DNA of 12,934 bases from Clostridia bacterium (GCA_017509065.1 JAFWQM010000007.1:1-12934); one strand, 5' to 3'; counted from the first letter of the stretch, positions 1 to 6,914 are shown. Program-made: numbers and translations. The notes: generated by a model from the sequence alone, not told the origin.

Positions 1-75
1 ATTCAGATGCGGGATGAGAAATCGTTCCAGACAAGGAACGAAACCGCAGGAATACTGGAGGTATTTCAAGGTTGA

Positions 76-812
76 GTGACGCAGGATGGACCGATTTATC
101 GCCCGCACATAATTCATGATTTAGTTGGGCGAGCAATAACAGGAGAGCAACGGAAGGAGGTTGAAGAATGCCTGACAAAGCGGATGACGTTCAAAGCGAT
201 CGGACGGTTTCTGGAAAAGGACCCGACAACGATTTCGTATGAAGTCATGCACCATAGAACAGAACATTGAAACGGCTTTACGAAGGAAACCGGAACATGC
301 CCGCGACTATTGAAAGCGCCTTATGTGTGCAACGGATGTCCCCAAAAAATTCCGCTTCCTGTCGCTATGTAAGCTACTACTACCGTGCTGATGTGGCACA
401 GTCTGAATACAAAACGCTGCTGACCGAAGCTCGGGAAGGGATTCCCCTGAACAAGCAAGCGTTTTACGATACGGATCGGATCATTACCGATGGCCTGAAA
501 AAGGGGCAGCACCTTTACCATATCATGGCAAATTCTCCGGGTATCACCTGTTCCAAGAGTACAGTTTACCGTCACTTTAAAAAAGGATACTATTCCGCGT
601 CCGTGCTTGATCTTCCAAGGGCGGTGAAGTTTAAACCCAGGAAGCAGAAGAAAATGGATTATGTTCCGGCCGGCGTCAAGGTTGGCCGCACTCATGATGA
701 TTTCCTTGCCTATGTCGCGGAACACCACCTTGAACGCCATGTCGAACTGGATACCGTGATTGGCCGCGTCGGTGGGAAGGTGATCATGACGGTTCATTTT
801 AGAAAGGAATGA
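76..812 (+). pseudogene. IS30-family transposase remnant, multiply broken
   Basis: This is the 5' part of an IS30-type DDE transposase that can no longer be functional. Frame 1 (GTG at 76) encodes the N-terminal helix-turn-helix, seen as TFKAIGRFLEKDPTTISYEV. It meets an in-frame TGA at 268-270. The same frame then continues with a recognisable cysteine motif (CPRLLKAPYVCNGCP) until about 345, where homology moves to frame 3 (YYYRADVAQSEYKTLL, then GRTHDDFLAYVAEHH and ELDTVIGRVGGKVIMTVHF). The first catalytic Asp lies in the DTVIGR segment. Homology stops near 800 and the frame ends at 812, so the second Asp and the Glu of the DDE triad are missing. The element is therefore nonsense-mutated, frameshifted and truncated. 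No terminal inverted repeats are evident. The family is clear; the exact lesion positions are estimated by eye. Confidence 0.85.
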
Positions 813-818
813 TCAATT

Positions 819-1190
819 ATGGACTACACGACCCTCACTACCCCCGAAATCGTCAAAGCGATCATTGCGCGTGATAGCGTAGGTGCCACCGTGAAAACGC
901 TGATTCGGAAAAAAGAGCGTGAACTCAGCGATTACAAGGCTGTCCTCGAACGGGAGGAAGAAAGTACTCGATTGTTGGTTGAGGCGCTGGCTCTGCCGGA
1001 AGGAACGGCAGGGCGAACCATAGCGGACGGCATAGAAATGGAACTGCGTGAACACTACCCCGATGTGGCGAGAGAAGCTGACGAGCGGATTGCAGCGAAG
1101 AAGAAAGCGGAGCAGGAAGAAATTGACAGGATTTTGCGCTCGTTGACGGTTGTACGAAGAAAGGGGGTGAACCTAAATGGACACAAATGA
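819..1190 (+). CDS. Hypothetical protein, probably phage-derived
   Basis: The gene encodes 123 residues of no recognised family. The protein is highly charged and predicted helical, with a Lys/Glu-rich stretch near residues 88-108 (RIAAKKKAEQEEIDRIL) that could form a coiled coil. There is no signal peptide or membrane segment. The ATG at 819 follows an AGAAAGGA Shine-Dalgarno site at 801-808 with a 10-base gap. The gene starts 6 bases after the stop of the truncated transposase and overlaps the next gene by 14 bases, so the two downstream genes look translationally coupled. A small protein directly before a terminase-small-subunit-like gene would fit a phage packaging region, but that is inference from position only. 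Confidence 0.55.
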   Translation: MDYTTLTTPEIVKAIIARDSVGATVKTLIRKKERELSDYKAVLEREEESTRLLVEALALPEGTAGRTIADGIEMELREHYPDVAREADERIAAKKKAEQEEIDRILRSLTVVRRKGVNLNGHK

Positions 1191-1727
1191 AAGAAACGAA
1201 TTGCCGGAAAAGCAAAGTTCGGTATACGATGCCGGAAAGACGCAGGCGGCAAAGGCAGCGGCGATTGGCGAGATCGTGGCTTTGCAAACCGAACTGACAC
1301 GGAAGAACCCTGTCAAGACGAACCTTGCTGACGTAAGCGCTGTGAGGGCCGTTGCAGAGAATGTCATGAAGGAATGCGCGAGAGCAGGACTTCTTCCGAA
1401 TATGGAAATTTTTGCCTCTGCTCTTGGATTGTCGAGACGTGGCATGTATGACTATCTCTCCCGGCATAGTGATACTGAAACAGCCGATTTATCACGACAT
1501 TGCAAACTGCGTGGGCTGGATTGCGCCAGATGGCAGCTGACCGCGGCGCAGCCTCCGAAGCCATGAGCATTTTCGTTTTGTTAAATTCTTCCATGGTTTT
1601 TTCTAATCGGCACGATGTCGAAATCACCCAGCCCCGCAACCCGCTCGATCCTATGGACGGTATGACACCGGAAGAGCGCTGGAAGAGCATTGACGCAATC
1701 GTTGCGGCGTTACCTGACGTGGAATAA
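1177..1727 (+). pseudogene. Terminase-small-subunit-like HTH protein, frameshifted
   Basis: Two adjacent frames read as one protein of about 182 residues. Frame 1 starts at ATG 1177 after a strong AAAGGGGGTG site (7-base gap). It carries a helix-turn-helix-like segment (IFASALGLSRRGMYDYLSRH, about residues 77-96) and then the conserved-looking SDTETAD. Homology continues in frame 3 as FITTLQTAWAGLRQMAADRG, then AMSIFVLLNSSMVFSNRHDVEI. The join is at the T-run 1488-1490 and one missing T would restore the frame. A helix-turn-helix followed by an IFxLxN...D-type segment resembles small terminase or related DNA-binding proteins of Firmicutes phages. In phages this protein recognises the DNA to be packaged and partners the large terminase, which is absent here. 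The family call is moderate; the frameshift is seen directly. Confidence 0.5.
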
Positions 1728-1745
1728 AATGGAAGGAGAAACATC

Positions 1746-1884
1746 ATGAGCACGCTAAAAACCCGCCCCCCCGATGCGGGGGAAACCGATCAAAGCCGCT
1801 GACCGGAACAGCAAGAAACCGAATGCCCGAACGCGAGGTGTAAGTCGTCAACGAGGCGGCTTGGCGAAAAAAAGAACAGTATGA
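1746..1884 (+). other. Short basic ORF, probable frameshift in a C7 run
   Basis: An ATG at 1746 has a strong GGAAGGAG site 7 bases upstream, better than most in this region. Its literal frame stops after 18 residues (TGA at 1800). Removing one C from the C7 run at 1766-1772 would join it to the open frame running to TGA 1882-1884. That would give a 45-residue, very Arg/Lys-rich protein (for example KKPNARTRGVSRQRGG). Its product is not recognised. It could be a decayed phage gene, an RNA/DNA-binding peptide, or chance. The strong ribosome binding site is the main argument for a former gene here. Confidence 0.3.
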
Positions 1885-1887
1885 ACG

Positions 1888-2346
1888 ATGAGAAAGGACT
1901 GTTTTTTCAGAGCGCCCGGCACCGGAAAAGCGGGCGTACTGTTCGGGCAGATTGATAACGGAGGATTCAACGCGGCGCAGATCAAGGATGTGAACGCCGA
2001 GCCGGGCGAAACGAAAGAAAAAGCGCGGAACAGCGGCGAACAGCGCACAGAAAAACAGAAGGAAATTCCCGAAAGCCGGAATGCTGTCAAGTTATTCTGC
2101 AATGGGAGCGAAAACCTTCATGCTATCGCGCAGCAATTCCACGTCACGGCAGACGCGATCCGGGCAGCGAACCCGGAAACCAATCTCGATCAGTTATACC
2201 ACGGCTTGAGTTTTATTGTTCCGGCGCAAAAAATGACGATTTCCACCGAATTGGGAACCGTTCGCCCGGAGCAGTGTGTTCCTGTTCGATATGACCCCGA
2301 TGAATTGAAAACATATTCCGAAGGGCAGGAAGTCAAGGTGGAGTAA
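1888..2346 (+). CDS. LysM-domain protein, phage/mobile-element associated
   Basis: The gene encodes 152 residues. Residues about 72-113 match a LysM fold: SENLHAIAQQFHVTADAIRA, then NP and a hydrophobic L..G..FIVP end. LysM domains usually bind peptidoglycan or chitin-like glycans; in phages they occur in tail-base and lysis proteins. Residues 30-60 are polar and Lys/Glu-rich. There is no signal peptide and no catalytic domain. The start is uncertain: no good Shine-Dalgarno site precedes ATG 1888, and the preceding stop (1882-1884) lies in the same frame, so the N-terminus may be a decayed fusion with the upstream basic ORF. The gene ends in TAATG, sharing its last base with the start of the recombinase gene, which suggests co-transcription. 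Confidence 0.5.
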   Translation: MRKDCFFRAPGTGKAGVLFGQIDNGGFNAAQIKDVNAEPGETKEKARNSGEQRTEKQKEIPESRNAVKLFCNGSENLHAIAQQFHVTADAIRAANPETNLDQLYHGLSFIVPAQKMTISTELGTVRPEQCVPVRYDPDELKTYSEGQEVKVE

Positions 2347-3080
2347 TGCGAGAAACAAAAGTCTGCCCGATTTGCGGCACTGAATTTTCTTCGTCTGATA
2401 AAAGAAGAAAGTATTGCGGGCCGAAGTGCCGACAACGGGCGATATATCAGGCCCTGAGAAAGTGCAAACGTGAAGAACAAGCAAAGGTTGACGCGGTGAA
2501 TACTCAATGGCGGCTATTCTTCTACATGGCGATTTATACCGGAATGCGCCCCGGTAAATTGATCGGGCTGAATTGGCAGGATATTGACGGGAATGTGCTG
2601 ACTGTCCGCGCCGGCGCTGTGTATGTCAACGGAAAAGGCAATATCCGCACGGATCGCCCGAAAACGCAAAAATCCATCCGCATGATCGACCTCCCGCCAA
2701 CCATCATGACAATTCTCCAGCAACACCGCAAAGAGCAAGCGGAATATCGGCTTGGTTTTGGCGGGAATTGGCCCGAACCCGACGCGGTTTTTACCGGGGC
2801 TTTGGGTTATCGCCTGAATATCAGTTCACCTACACAGAAATTCCAGAAAATTGTAAAGGAATACGGCTTGCGTCCAATTACACTGTATGGCCTGAGACAC
2901 ACCGCTGCCACAATCATGATTGCTCAAGGTTTGAATGCTCGGGACGTTGCCGCGCGGCTCGGTCACGCTCAGACCTCCACCACCTTGAACATCTATGCTC
3001 ATGCGTTCATGGACGCGAATACCCGCGCCACAAATGCCATCGCTGAGGCGCTGGAAAATGCCCGGAGAGAAGCAAAATAA
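2346..3080 (+). CDS. Tyrosine recombinase/integrase with N-terminal zinc ribbon
   Basis: This is a 244-residue site-specific recombinase that would cut and rejoin DNA at att sites. Residues 7-28 form a C-x2-C-x13-C-x3-C zinc-ribbon motif (Cys7, 10, 24, 28). From about residue 53 the phage-integrase catalytic domain runs to the end. The active-site set is Arg68 (GMRPGKL), a Lys near 109 (KTQKSIR), Arg184 (YGLRHTAAT), His207 (RLGHAQTSTT) and nucleophile Tyr217 (NIYAH). The usual His of the H-x-x-R box is Tyr181. Full integrases are about 350-400 residues with arm-binding and SAM-like core-binding domains; both are missing here. A deletion may have fused an unrelated zinc-ribbon start to the catalytic half. 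The gene ends about 100 bp from the tRNA-Arg 3' end. The catalytic assignment is firm; activity is doubtful. Confidence 0.85.
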   Translation: MRETKVCPICGTEFSSSDKRRKYCGPKCRQRAIYQALRKCKREEQAKVDAVNTQWRLFFYMAIYTGMRPGKLIGLNWQDIDGNVLTVRAGAVYVNGKGNIRTDRPKTQKSIRMIDLPPTIMTILQQHRKEQAEYRLGFGGNWPEPDAVFTGALGYRLNISSPTQKFQKIVKEYGLRPITLYGLRHTAATIMIAQGLNARDVAARLGHAQTSTTLNIYAHAFMDANTRATNAIAEALENARREAK

Positions 3081-3087
3081 AGGGCTG

Positions 3088-3111
3088 TAGTCCCCAAAAT
3101 AGTCCCCAAAC
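3088..3111. repeat. 12-bp direct repeat between integrase and tRNA-Arg
   Basis: Two adjacent copies of TAGTCCCCAAA(A/C) lie 8 bases after the integrase stop, matching at 11 of 12 positions. Direct repeats next to an integrase gene and a tRNA 3' end are typical of arm-type integrase binding sites or att-region structure. Only one end of the element is in the window, so the att core itself cannot be defined. Confidence 0.5.
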
Positions 3112-3140
3112 GCTCAAAAATCGAATACCTTTGACAAAAC

Positions 3141-3177
3141 AAAAAAGCCTTGAAACCCTTATGGGACAAGGCTTTTC
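3141..3177 (-). terminator. Rho-independent terminator of tRNA-Arg
   Basis: A perfect 10-bp stem pairs AAAAGCCTTG (3143-3152) with CAAGGCTTTT (3167-3176). Its loop contains a further CCC/GGG pairing. Read on the minus strand it lies 4 bases after the tRNA 3' CCA and runs into a T6 tract followed by GTTTTG, a textbook terminator. It could also work on the + strand for the integrase, though the U-tract there is shorter (CTTTTCTC). Confidence 0.85.
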
Positions 3178-3180
3178 TCA

Positions 3181-3257
3181 TGGCGCGCCCTGGGGGATTC
3201 GAACCCACGACCTTTTGATTCGTAGTCAAACACTCTATCCAGCTGAGCTAAGGGCGC
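3181..3257 (-). tRNA. tRNA-Arg (anticodon ACG)
   Basis: The minus strand folds as a full 77-nt tRNA with encoded CCA. The acceptor stem pairs GCGCCCT with AGGGCGC, followed by discriminator G and CCA at 3184-3181. The D stem is GCTC/GAGT. The anticodon stem TTTGA/TCAAA encloses the loop CTACGAA, so the anticodon is ACG, read as ICG for CGU/CGC/CGA arginine codons. The T-loop is the canonical TTCGAAT. The T stem GTGGG/CCCCC contains one U-C mismatch at its second pair, which is unusual. The 3' end faces the integrase gene, as expected for an integration target that keeps an intact tRNA. A good promoter lies just upstream and a terminator just downstream, so it is a single-gene unit. Confidence 0.95.
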
Positions 3258-3289
3258 TCAATGTTGCTCCTCAACGAAGCAACGTTGGT

Positions 3290-3318
3290 ATAATAGCACA
3301 CTTCTCAAAAAAAAGCAA
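3290..3318 (-). promoter_or_regulatory. Promoter of tRNA-Arg
   Basis: On the minus strand a TTGCTT -35 box (3313-3318) is separated by exactly 17 bases from a TATTAT -10 box (3290-3295). The predicted start is near 3283, about 26 bases before the mature tRNA 5' end. The -35 box overlaps the terminator of the upstream DUF6171 gene. Confidence 0.65.
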
Positions 3319-3339
3319 GAATTTTTAAAAAATTTCTTG
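3307..3339 (-). terminator. Terminator downstream of DUF6171 gene
   Basis: The minus strand reads CAAGAA, an A/T-rich inner stem, TTCTTG, then C and T8 (3307-3314 on the + strand is A8). This is an AT-rich hairpin directly followed by a long U-tract. It lies about 60 bases after the DUF6171 stop and overlaps the -35 box of the tRNA-Arg promoter. Confidence 0.6.
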
Positions 3340-3366
3340 AAACATTTCGTGAATCAGTACCGCTCT

Positions 3367-3394
3367 GCCCGCGGAACAGACATGTTCCGCGGGC
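3367..3394 (-). terminator. Strong 12-bp hairpin after DUF6171 stop
   Basis: GCCCGCGGAACA (3367-3378) and TGTTCCGCGGGC (3383-3394) pair perfectly around a GACA loop, 8 bases after the DUF6171 stop codon. No U-tract follows directly, so it may act as an RNA 3'-end stabiliser in tandem with the T8 terminator at 3307-3339. Confidence 0.6.
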
Positions 3395-3402
3395 GATGCA
3401 GT

Positions 3403-3660
3403 TTACCATTTTTTGAAAGGACATTTTTCCTTCGCGTATGCGGCCCGAAGTTCCACCAGGCAGCCGCAGCCCATACAGGTGCCGTTTTGCAGCTGATCGC
3501 AAGCGGAACAGATTGAAAGCCGCTGCTGATACATCGCTTCGGGCGTTTTCACGCTTTCCGGTATTTTCAGCAGCAGCCCCGCCACGTACTTTTCATAATC
3601 CGTCGGGAACGCCTCGCGCAGCAGACAGCGCTTGCACTTTTCGTTGAAATGCATATTCAT
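3403..3660 (-). CDS. DUF6171 family small cysteine-rich protein
   Basis: This 85-residue protein resembles the Firmicutes family DUF6171. It has a CxRCLLRE start (CKRCLLRE, Cys9/Cys12), then a DYxKYVAGLL helix, then MYQQRLSICSACDQL (Cys51/54), GTCMGCGC (Cys62/65/67), VELRAA and a final CP at Cys80. The eight cysteines in pairs suggest zinc or iron-sulfur binding; the function is unknown. It has no signal peptide and is probably cytoplasmic. The start is a little uncertain: ATG 3660 and a second ATG two codons later are both possible and neither has a clear Shine-Dalgarno site. The upstream flank holds the heptamer inverted element that separates it from the arabinofuranosidase gene. Confidence 0.75.
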   Translation of the reverse strand: MNMHFNEKCKRCLLREAFPTDYEKYVAGLLLKIPESVKTPEAMYQQRLSICSACDQLQNGTCMGCGCLVELRAAYAKEKCPFKKW

Positions 3661-3693
3661 AATGAAATCTTACAAGCAGGAAGGGCGAGAAAG

Positions 3694-3817
3694 AGAGTAC
3701 AGAGTACAGAGTACAGAGTACAGAGTATAGAGTTCAGATTTATATAGTTGACCAATCGCGGGTTTCCTTTTGTTATCACTATATCATCTGTACTCTGAAC
3801 TCTGTACCCTGCGCTCT
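3694..3817. repeat. Inverted element with arms of 7-bp tandem units
   Basis: The left arm has six tandem 7-mers of consensus AGAGTAC (3694-3735; the last two are AGAGTAT and AGAGTTC), continuing into TATATAG at 3747. The right arm (3779-3817) is an imperfect reverse complement: CTATATCATC, then TGTACTC, TGAACTC, TGTACCC, TGCGCTC. The arms can pair over about 35-40 bases around a 31-base loop (3748-3778). The element fills the space between the GH51 stop and the DUF6171 gene. It could end GH51 transcripts, be a dispersed MITE-like repeat, or both. Confidence 0.7.
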
Positions 3818-3833
3818 ATTCACTCCTGACTCC

Positions 3834-5306
3834 TCACTTGATTGCAAGGTGCACCACGCTGCACGGCGGCAGAGTGACGATGAGACCGCTGCCGGTCATG
3901 GTAAAGCTGACGAAGGGCTGATCCTCCACCTGATGCGGATCGTCAAAGGTATTGTGGTCGTCCATTTTGCCGGTGAGCATCCGGCCGATCACATGGGAGG
4001 GGCGCAGCCCGGTGGTTTCGATGGTGACCACCTGGCTTTCCTTCAGACCGGGATTCACGAGCGTGATATGCACTGTGCCATCCGGCGCGATGGAGCAGGA
4101 CTCCTGCACGGCGGGCAGCTTCACGCCGTCCGCTTCGATGTCGGAGGTCAGCAGATGGCTCGCCAGCAGTTCGTTTTCCTGGTGATCGCGGAACAGCTTG
4201 AACACGAAGTAGGTGGGCGTCAGCAGCATCCGCGGGCCTTCGGTCAGGATCATGGCCTGCAGCACGTTCACCAGCTGGGCGATGTTCGCCATGCGCACGC
4301 GGTCGCAGTGTTTATTGAATATGTTCAGGCTCAAGCCCGCCACCATGGCGTCGCGCATGGAGTTCTGCTGGTAGAGGAAGCCGGGGTTGGTGCCCTCCTC
4401 CACATCGTACCAGGTACCCCATTCGTCCACAATCAGGGCCACGCGCTTGTCTTTGTCGTACTGATCCATGATGGCGCTGTGGCGGGAAATCAGTTCGTCG
4501 ATGAACAGAGCCTTTTTCAGGGTTTCAAAGTAATCCGCCTCGGTAAAGCCCAGGGCGCTGCCCTTGTGCTGCCAGTCATGGGGTACGGTGTAGTAGTGTA
4601 CGGACAGGCCGTCGATGAATTGTCCCGCGTTCTTCATCAGGGTTTCCGTCCAGTGGTAGTCCGCGCTGTTCGCGCCCGCGGCGATCTTGAACACCTTCTG
4701 TTTGCCGTACTGGCGCACGTAGGTCTGGTACTTGCGGTACTCGTTGGCGTAGTATTCGGCGGTCATGTTGCCGCCGCAGCCCCAGGGCTCGTTGCCCATG
4801 GCGAAGTATTTGAGTGGGAACGCTTCCTCGCTGCCGTTTTCCTTGCGCAGATTCGCCATGGGAGAGAGGCCCTCAAAGGTCATGTACTCCACCCATTCGT
4901 TCATTTCCCGCACGCTGCCGCTTCCCACGTTGCCGTTCACGTAGGTATCGCAGCCGATCTGTTTGCACAGCTCAAAGAATTCGTGGGTGCCGAAGCTGTT
5001 GTCCTCGGTGACGCCGCCCCAGTGGGTGTTTACCATTTTCTTGCGCGTTTCCTTGGGCCCGATGCCGTCCTGCCAGTGGTATTCGTCGGCAAAGCACCCA
5101 CCGGGCCAGCGCAGCACGGGCAAGCCGACTTCGCGGAGCGCCTTCACCACGTCGGAGCGCATTCCGTTCACGTTGGGGATGTCGCTGTTCTCGCCCACAT
5201 ACAGACCGCCGTAGATGCAGCGTCCCAGATGCTCGGAGAACTGGCCCTGGATGTCCTTGCTGATGTGGCCTTTGGTAACCTCGGTGTTGATGATCAGTTT
5301 GTTCAT
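3834..5306 (-). CDS. abfA: GH51 alpha-L-arabinofuranosidase
   Basis: This is a retaining exo-enzyme releasing L-arabinofuranose from arabino-oligosaccharides, arabinoxylan or arabinan fragments. The 490 residues match the usual GH51 length. An early family motif is [15 protein letters not shown]. The acid/base Glu is residue 173 in [11 protein letters not shown] and the nucleophile Glu is residue 295 in [11 protein letters not shown], both in a (beta/alpha)8 barrel; a C-terminal beta-sandwich follows. No signal peptide is seen, so it should act in the cytoplasm on imported sugars. The ATG at 5306 is preferred: AAAGGA lies about 10 bases upstream, whereas ATG 5315 is too close to it and the frame up to 5360 lacks a site. 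The gene has its own extended -10 promoter and stands 282 bp after a GH43 gene on the same strand, suggesting a shared role in pentose-polymer use. Confidence 0.95.
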   Translation of the reverse strand: MNKLIINTEVTKGHISKDIQGQFSEHLGRCIYGGLYVGENSDIPNVNGMRSDVVKALREVGLPVLRWPGGCFADEYHWQDGIGPKETRKKMVNTHWGGVTEDNSFGTHEFFELCKQIGCDTYVNGNVGSGSVREMNEWVEYMTFEGLSPMANLRKENGSEEAFPLKYFAMGNEPWGCGGNMTAEYYANEYRKYQTYVRQYGKQKVFKIAAGANSADYHWTETLMKNAGQFIDGLSVHYYTVPHDWQHKGSALGFTEADYFETLKKALFIDELISRHSAIMDQYDKDKRVALIVDEWGTWYDVEEGTNPGFLYQQNSMRDAMVAGLSLNIFNKHCDRVRMANIAQLVNVLQAMILTEGPRMLLTPTYFVFKLFRDHQENELLASHLLTSDIEADGVKLPAVQESCSIAPDGTVHITLVNPGLKESQVVTIETTGLRPSHVIGRMLTGKMDDHNTFDDPHQVEDQPFVSFTMTGSGLIVTLPPCSVVHLAIK

Positions 5307-5387
5307 GGGCATCATTTCCTTTCTTTGCTGTTGGAGCAGGGGGGTCAGCGTTTTTCGCAATGCAGAGTGCCATTTTTAACCATTTCA

Positions 5388-5416
5388 ATATTACCACAAA
5401 ACTGATAATTCAGCAA
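5388..5416 (-). promoter_or_regulatory. Promoter of the GH51 gene, extended -10
   Basis: On the minus strand TTGCTG (5411-5416) and TAATAT (5388-5393) are 17 bases apart, and TGG precedes the -10 box, making it an extended -10 (TGnTAATAT). The predicted start near 5381 gives a leader of about 75 bases. Further upstream, near 5451-5464, the sequence CAAAGCGCTCTGA shares a core with CcpA cre sites but matches only partly. Confidence 0.6.
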
Positions 5417-5588
5417 TGCGCACTTTTTGCGATTTAACAGTCAGTAAGTCAGAGCGCTTTGCATGTAAATAAACAGCAATTCCATTTCCAAATTTGCCGT
5501 TGGCGGACAGAGGACATGAAATGCGCAGAGAATCAGCATGCATCATGGAAAAAAGACGCTCGCCGGACAGCATGGATATTCATCCGAT

Positions 5589-6914
5589 CTATTTCAGGAA
5601 TACGAAGGATTCAAGCTCAAAAAGTCTCCGGTTTTCAAAAAACTGTCCCATCCATCCTTCGATCCTGTTTTCGGCCACAAGATACAGCGCGTGTTTTCCC
5701 GTCACAGGCGCTACTTTTGTTCTGTATACCCCGTCACCGGTGCCAATGGCGCATACACCGATTTCGATGCCCGCTTTCGGATCATCCAGCAAAACATGCG
5801 CTCGGCAGTTTACGCCCATTCCCTTCACCCGCAAGGCCAACGTCATCCCGTCGCCGGTCTCGTCAGTTCCAAAGTCAAAATATTTGTACCCGATCACGCA
5901 GCCGTCCGTTATATCGGTAACTGTGCGGGTGAACACATCCTTTTCCGTGATGAAGCAGCCGTCGGTAAGTACGCAGGCAATTTCAGCGGACGTAATCCGA
6001 TACGGATTCAGCGCGTCCTCAAAGCCCAGAGAGGTCATTTCCACAGGTGGGATGGAACCGTCCGGCAGGATGGTGATTTTTTCCGCGCAGGCTCGGCGGC
6101 TCGTGATGGAGTTGTTTGTCATCCGGTGATAGAACACGTACCATTGCCCGTTCAGGCAGGCGATGGAGCCGTGATTGTTTCCGCCGGGATAATCCACGGC
6201 GTTGTCGATAATGTAACCCCGATAAGTAAAAGGACCGGCAGGCGAATCGCCGGTTGCGTAAGCCAGACGGCTGCCTTTTCGGGGAGAATAGATCAGGTAA
6301 TAGGTATCGCCGATTTTACGCGGAGAGCTGGCTTCATAGAATCGCTGCTCCACCGGCACGTTTTCCCTGTCGTCGATCACGGGATGACGGTAGCTGCCGG
6401 GAAGAACGTCGCACATGGTTTCGGGGTCCAGTTCGTTCATATGGGATTGCGTAAAACCATAGTATACGTACACACGTCCGTCTGTGTCCACCAGCACGCC
6501 GGCGTCGTTGAAGATGCCATCATCGCCCACCTGATCGGTATACCGATAGGCGGACAGCAGACGGAAAGGACCCTCCGGCTTGTCGGAAACACCCACCGCG
6601 CCTTTAGCGCCAACGATATACGCGTATAAATAATATTTGCCGTCCTTTTCAACCACGTCCGGGGCGTATAATTCGTGATCCGTCCAGGGAGTATCCGCTT
6701 TGCGGCTTCTGCCGGGGCGCGTGCGGAAACTGTCGCCATGGCACTGCCAGGCGTTCAGATCATTCAGCGGCGCGGACCAGACCTTCAGCTTGTAATCGCA
6801 GAAAGCGTCGCATGCCGCACGGTCGTGAGAGCCGTACAGGTAAACGCGGTCTCCGAACACACGAGGTTCTCCGTCGGGAATATATTCCCATAAAGGCAGA
6901 ATCGGATTGGGCAT
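5589..6914 (-). CDS. GH43 glycosidase with CBM6-like C-terminal domain
   Basis: This 441-residue glycoside hydrolase of family 43, a five-bladed beta-propeller, includes inverting beta-xylosidases and arabinofuranosidases/arabinanases. Blade 1 carries the likely general base Asp14 (YIPDGEPRVFGDRVYLYGSHD region). Asp86 lies in YAPDVVEKDGKYYLY, Asp137 in FNDAGVLVDTDG is a candidate pKa modulator, and Glu194 in FYEASSPRKIGDTYYLIYS is the likely general acid. HGSIACLNGQWYVFYHR is typical of the family. Residues about 320-441 look like a CBM6-type beta-sandwich (GYKYFDFG; GKHALYLV; ELESFVF). There is no signal peptide, so it should act on imported oligosaccharides. ATG 6914 follows AAGGAGG with a 10-base gap. 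The exact substrate cannot be read from sequence; arabinose- or xylose-containing oligomers are likely given the GH51 neighbour. Confidence 0.92.
   Translation of the reverse strand: MPNPILPLWEYIPDGEPRVFGDRVYLYGSHDRAACDAFCDYKLKVWSAPLNDLNAWQCHGDSFRTRPGRSRKADTPWTDHELYAPDVVEKDGKYYLYAYIVGAKGAVGVSDKPEGPFRLLSAYRYTDQVGDDGIFNDAGVLVDTDGRVYVYYGFTQSHMNELDPETMCDVLPGSYRHPVIDDRENVPVEQRFYEASSPRKIGDTYYLIYSPRKGSRLAYATGDSPAGPFTYRGYIIDNAVDYPGGNNHGSIACLNGQWYVFYHRMTNNSITSRRACAEKITILPDGSIPPVEMTSLGFEDALNPYRITSAEIACVLTDGCFITEKDVFTRTVTDITDGCVIGYKYFDFGTDETGDGMTLALRVKGMGVNCRAHVLLDDPKAGIEIGVCAIGTGDGVYRTKVAPVTGKHALYLVAENRIEGWMGQFFENRRLFELESFVFLK

Noticed and set aside
337..348. GTCCCCAAAA inside the transposase remnant, matching the repeats at 3088-3111
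   Set aside because: It encodes part of the conserved transposase Cys-Pro motif, so the 10-base match is most likely chance and not an att site.
3694..3735. Tandem 7-bp units considered as a CRISPR array
   Set aside because: The units are contiguous with no spacers and far too short; no cas gene is present.
3849..5405. A 518-codon open frame on the + strand opposite the GH51 gene
   Set aside because: Its protein is His/Gly/Val-rich with no motif, and it mirrors the GC-rich codons of the real GH51 gene, which has full catalytic motifs.
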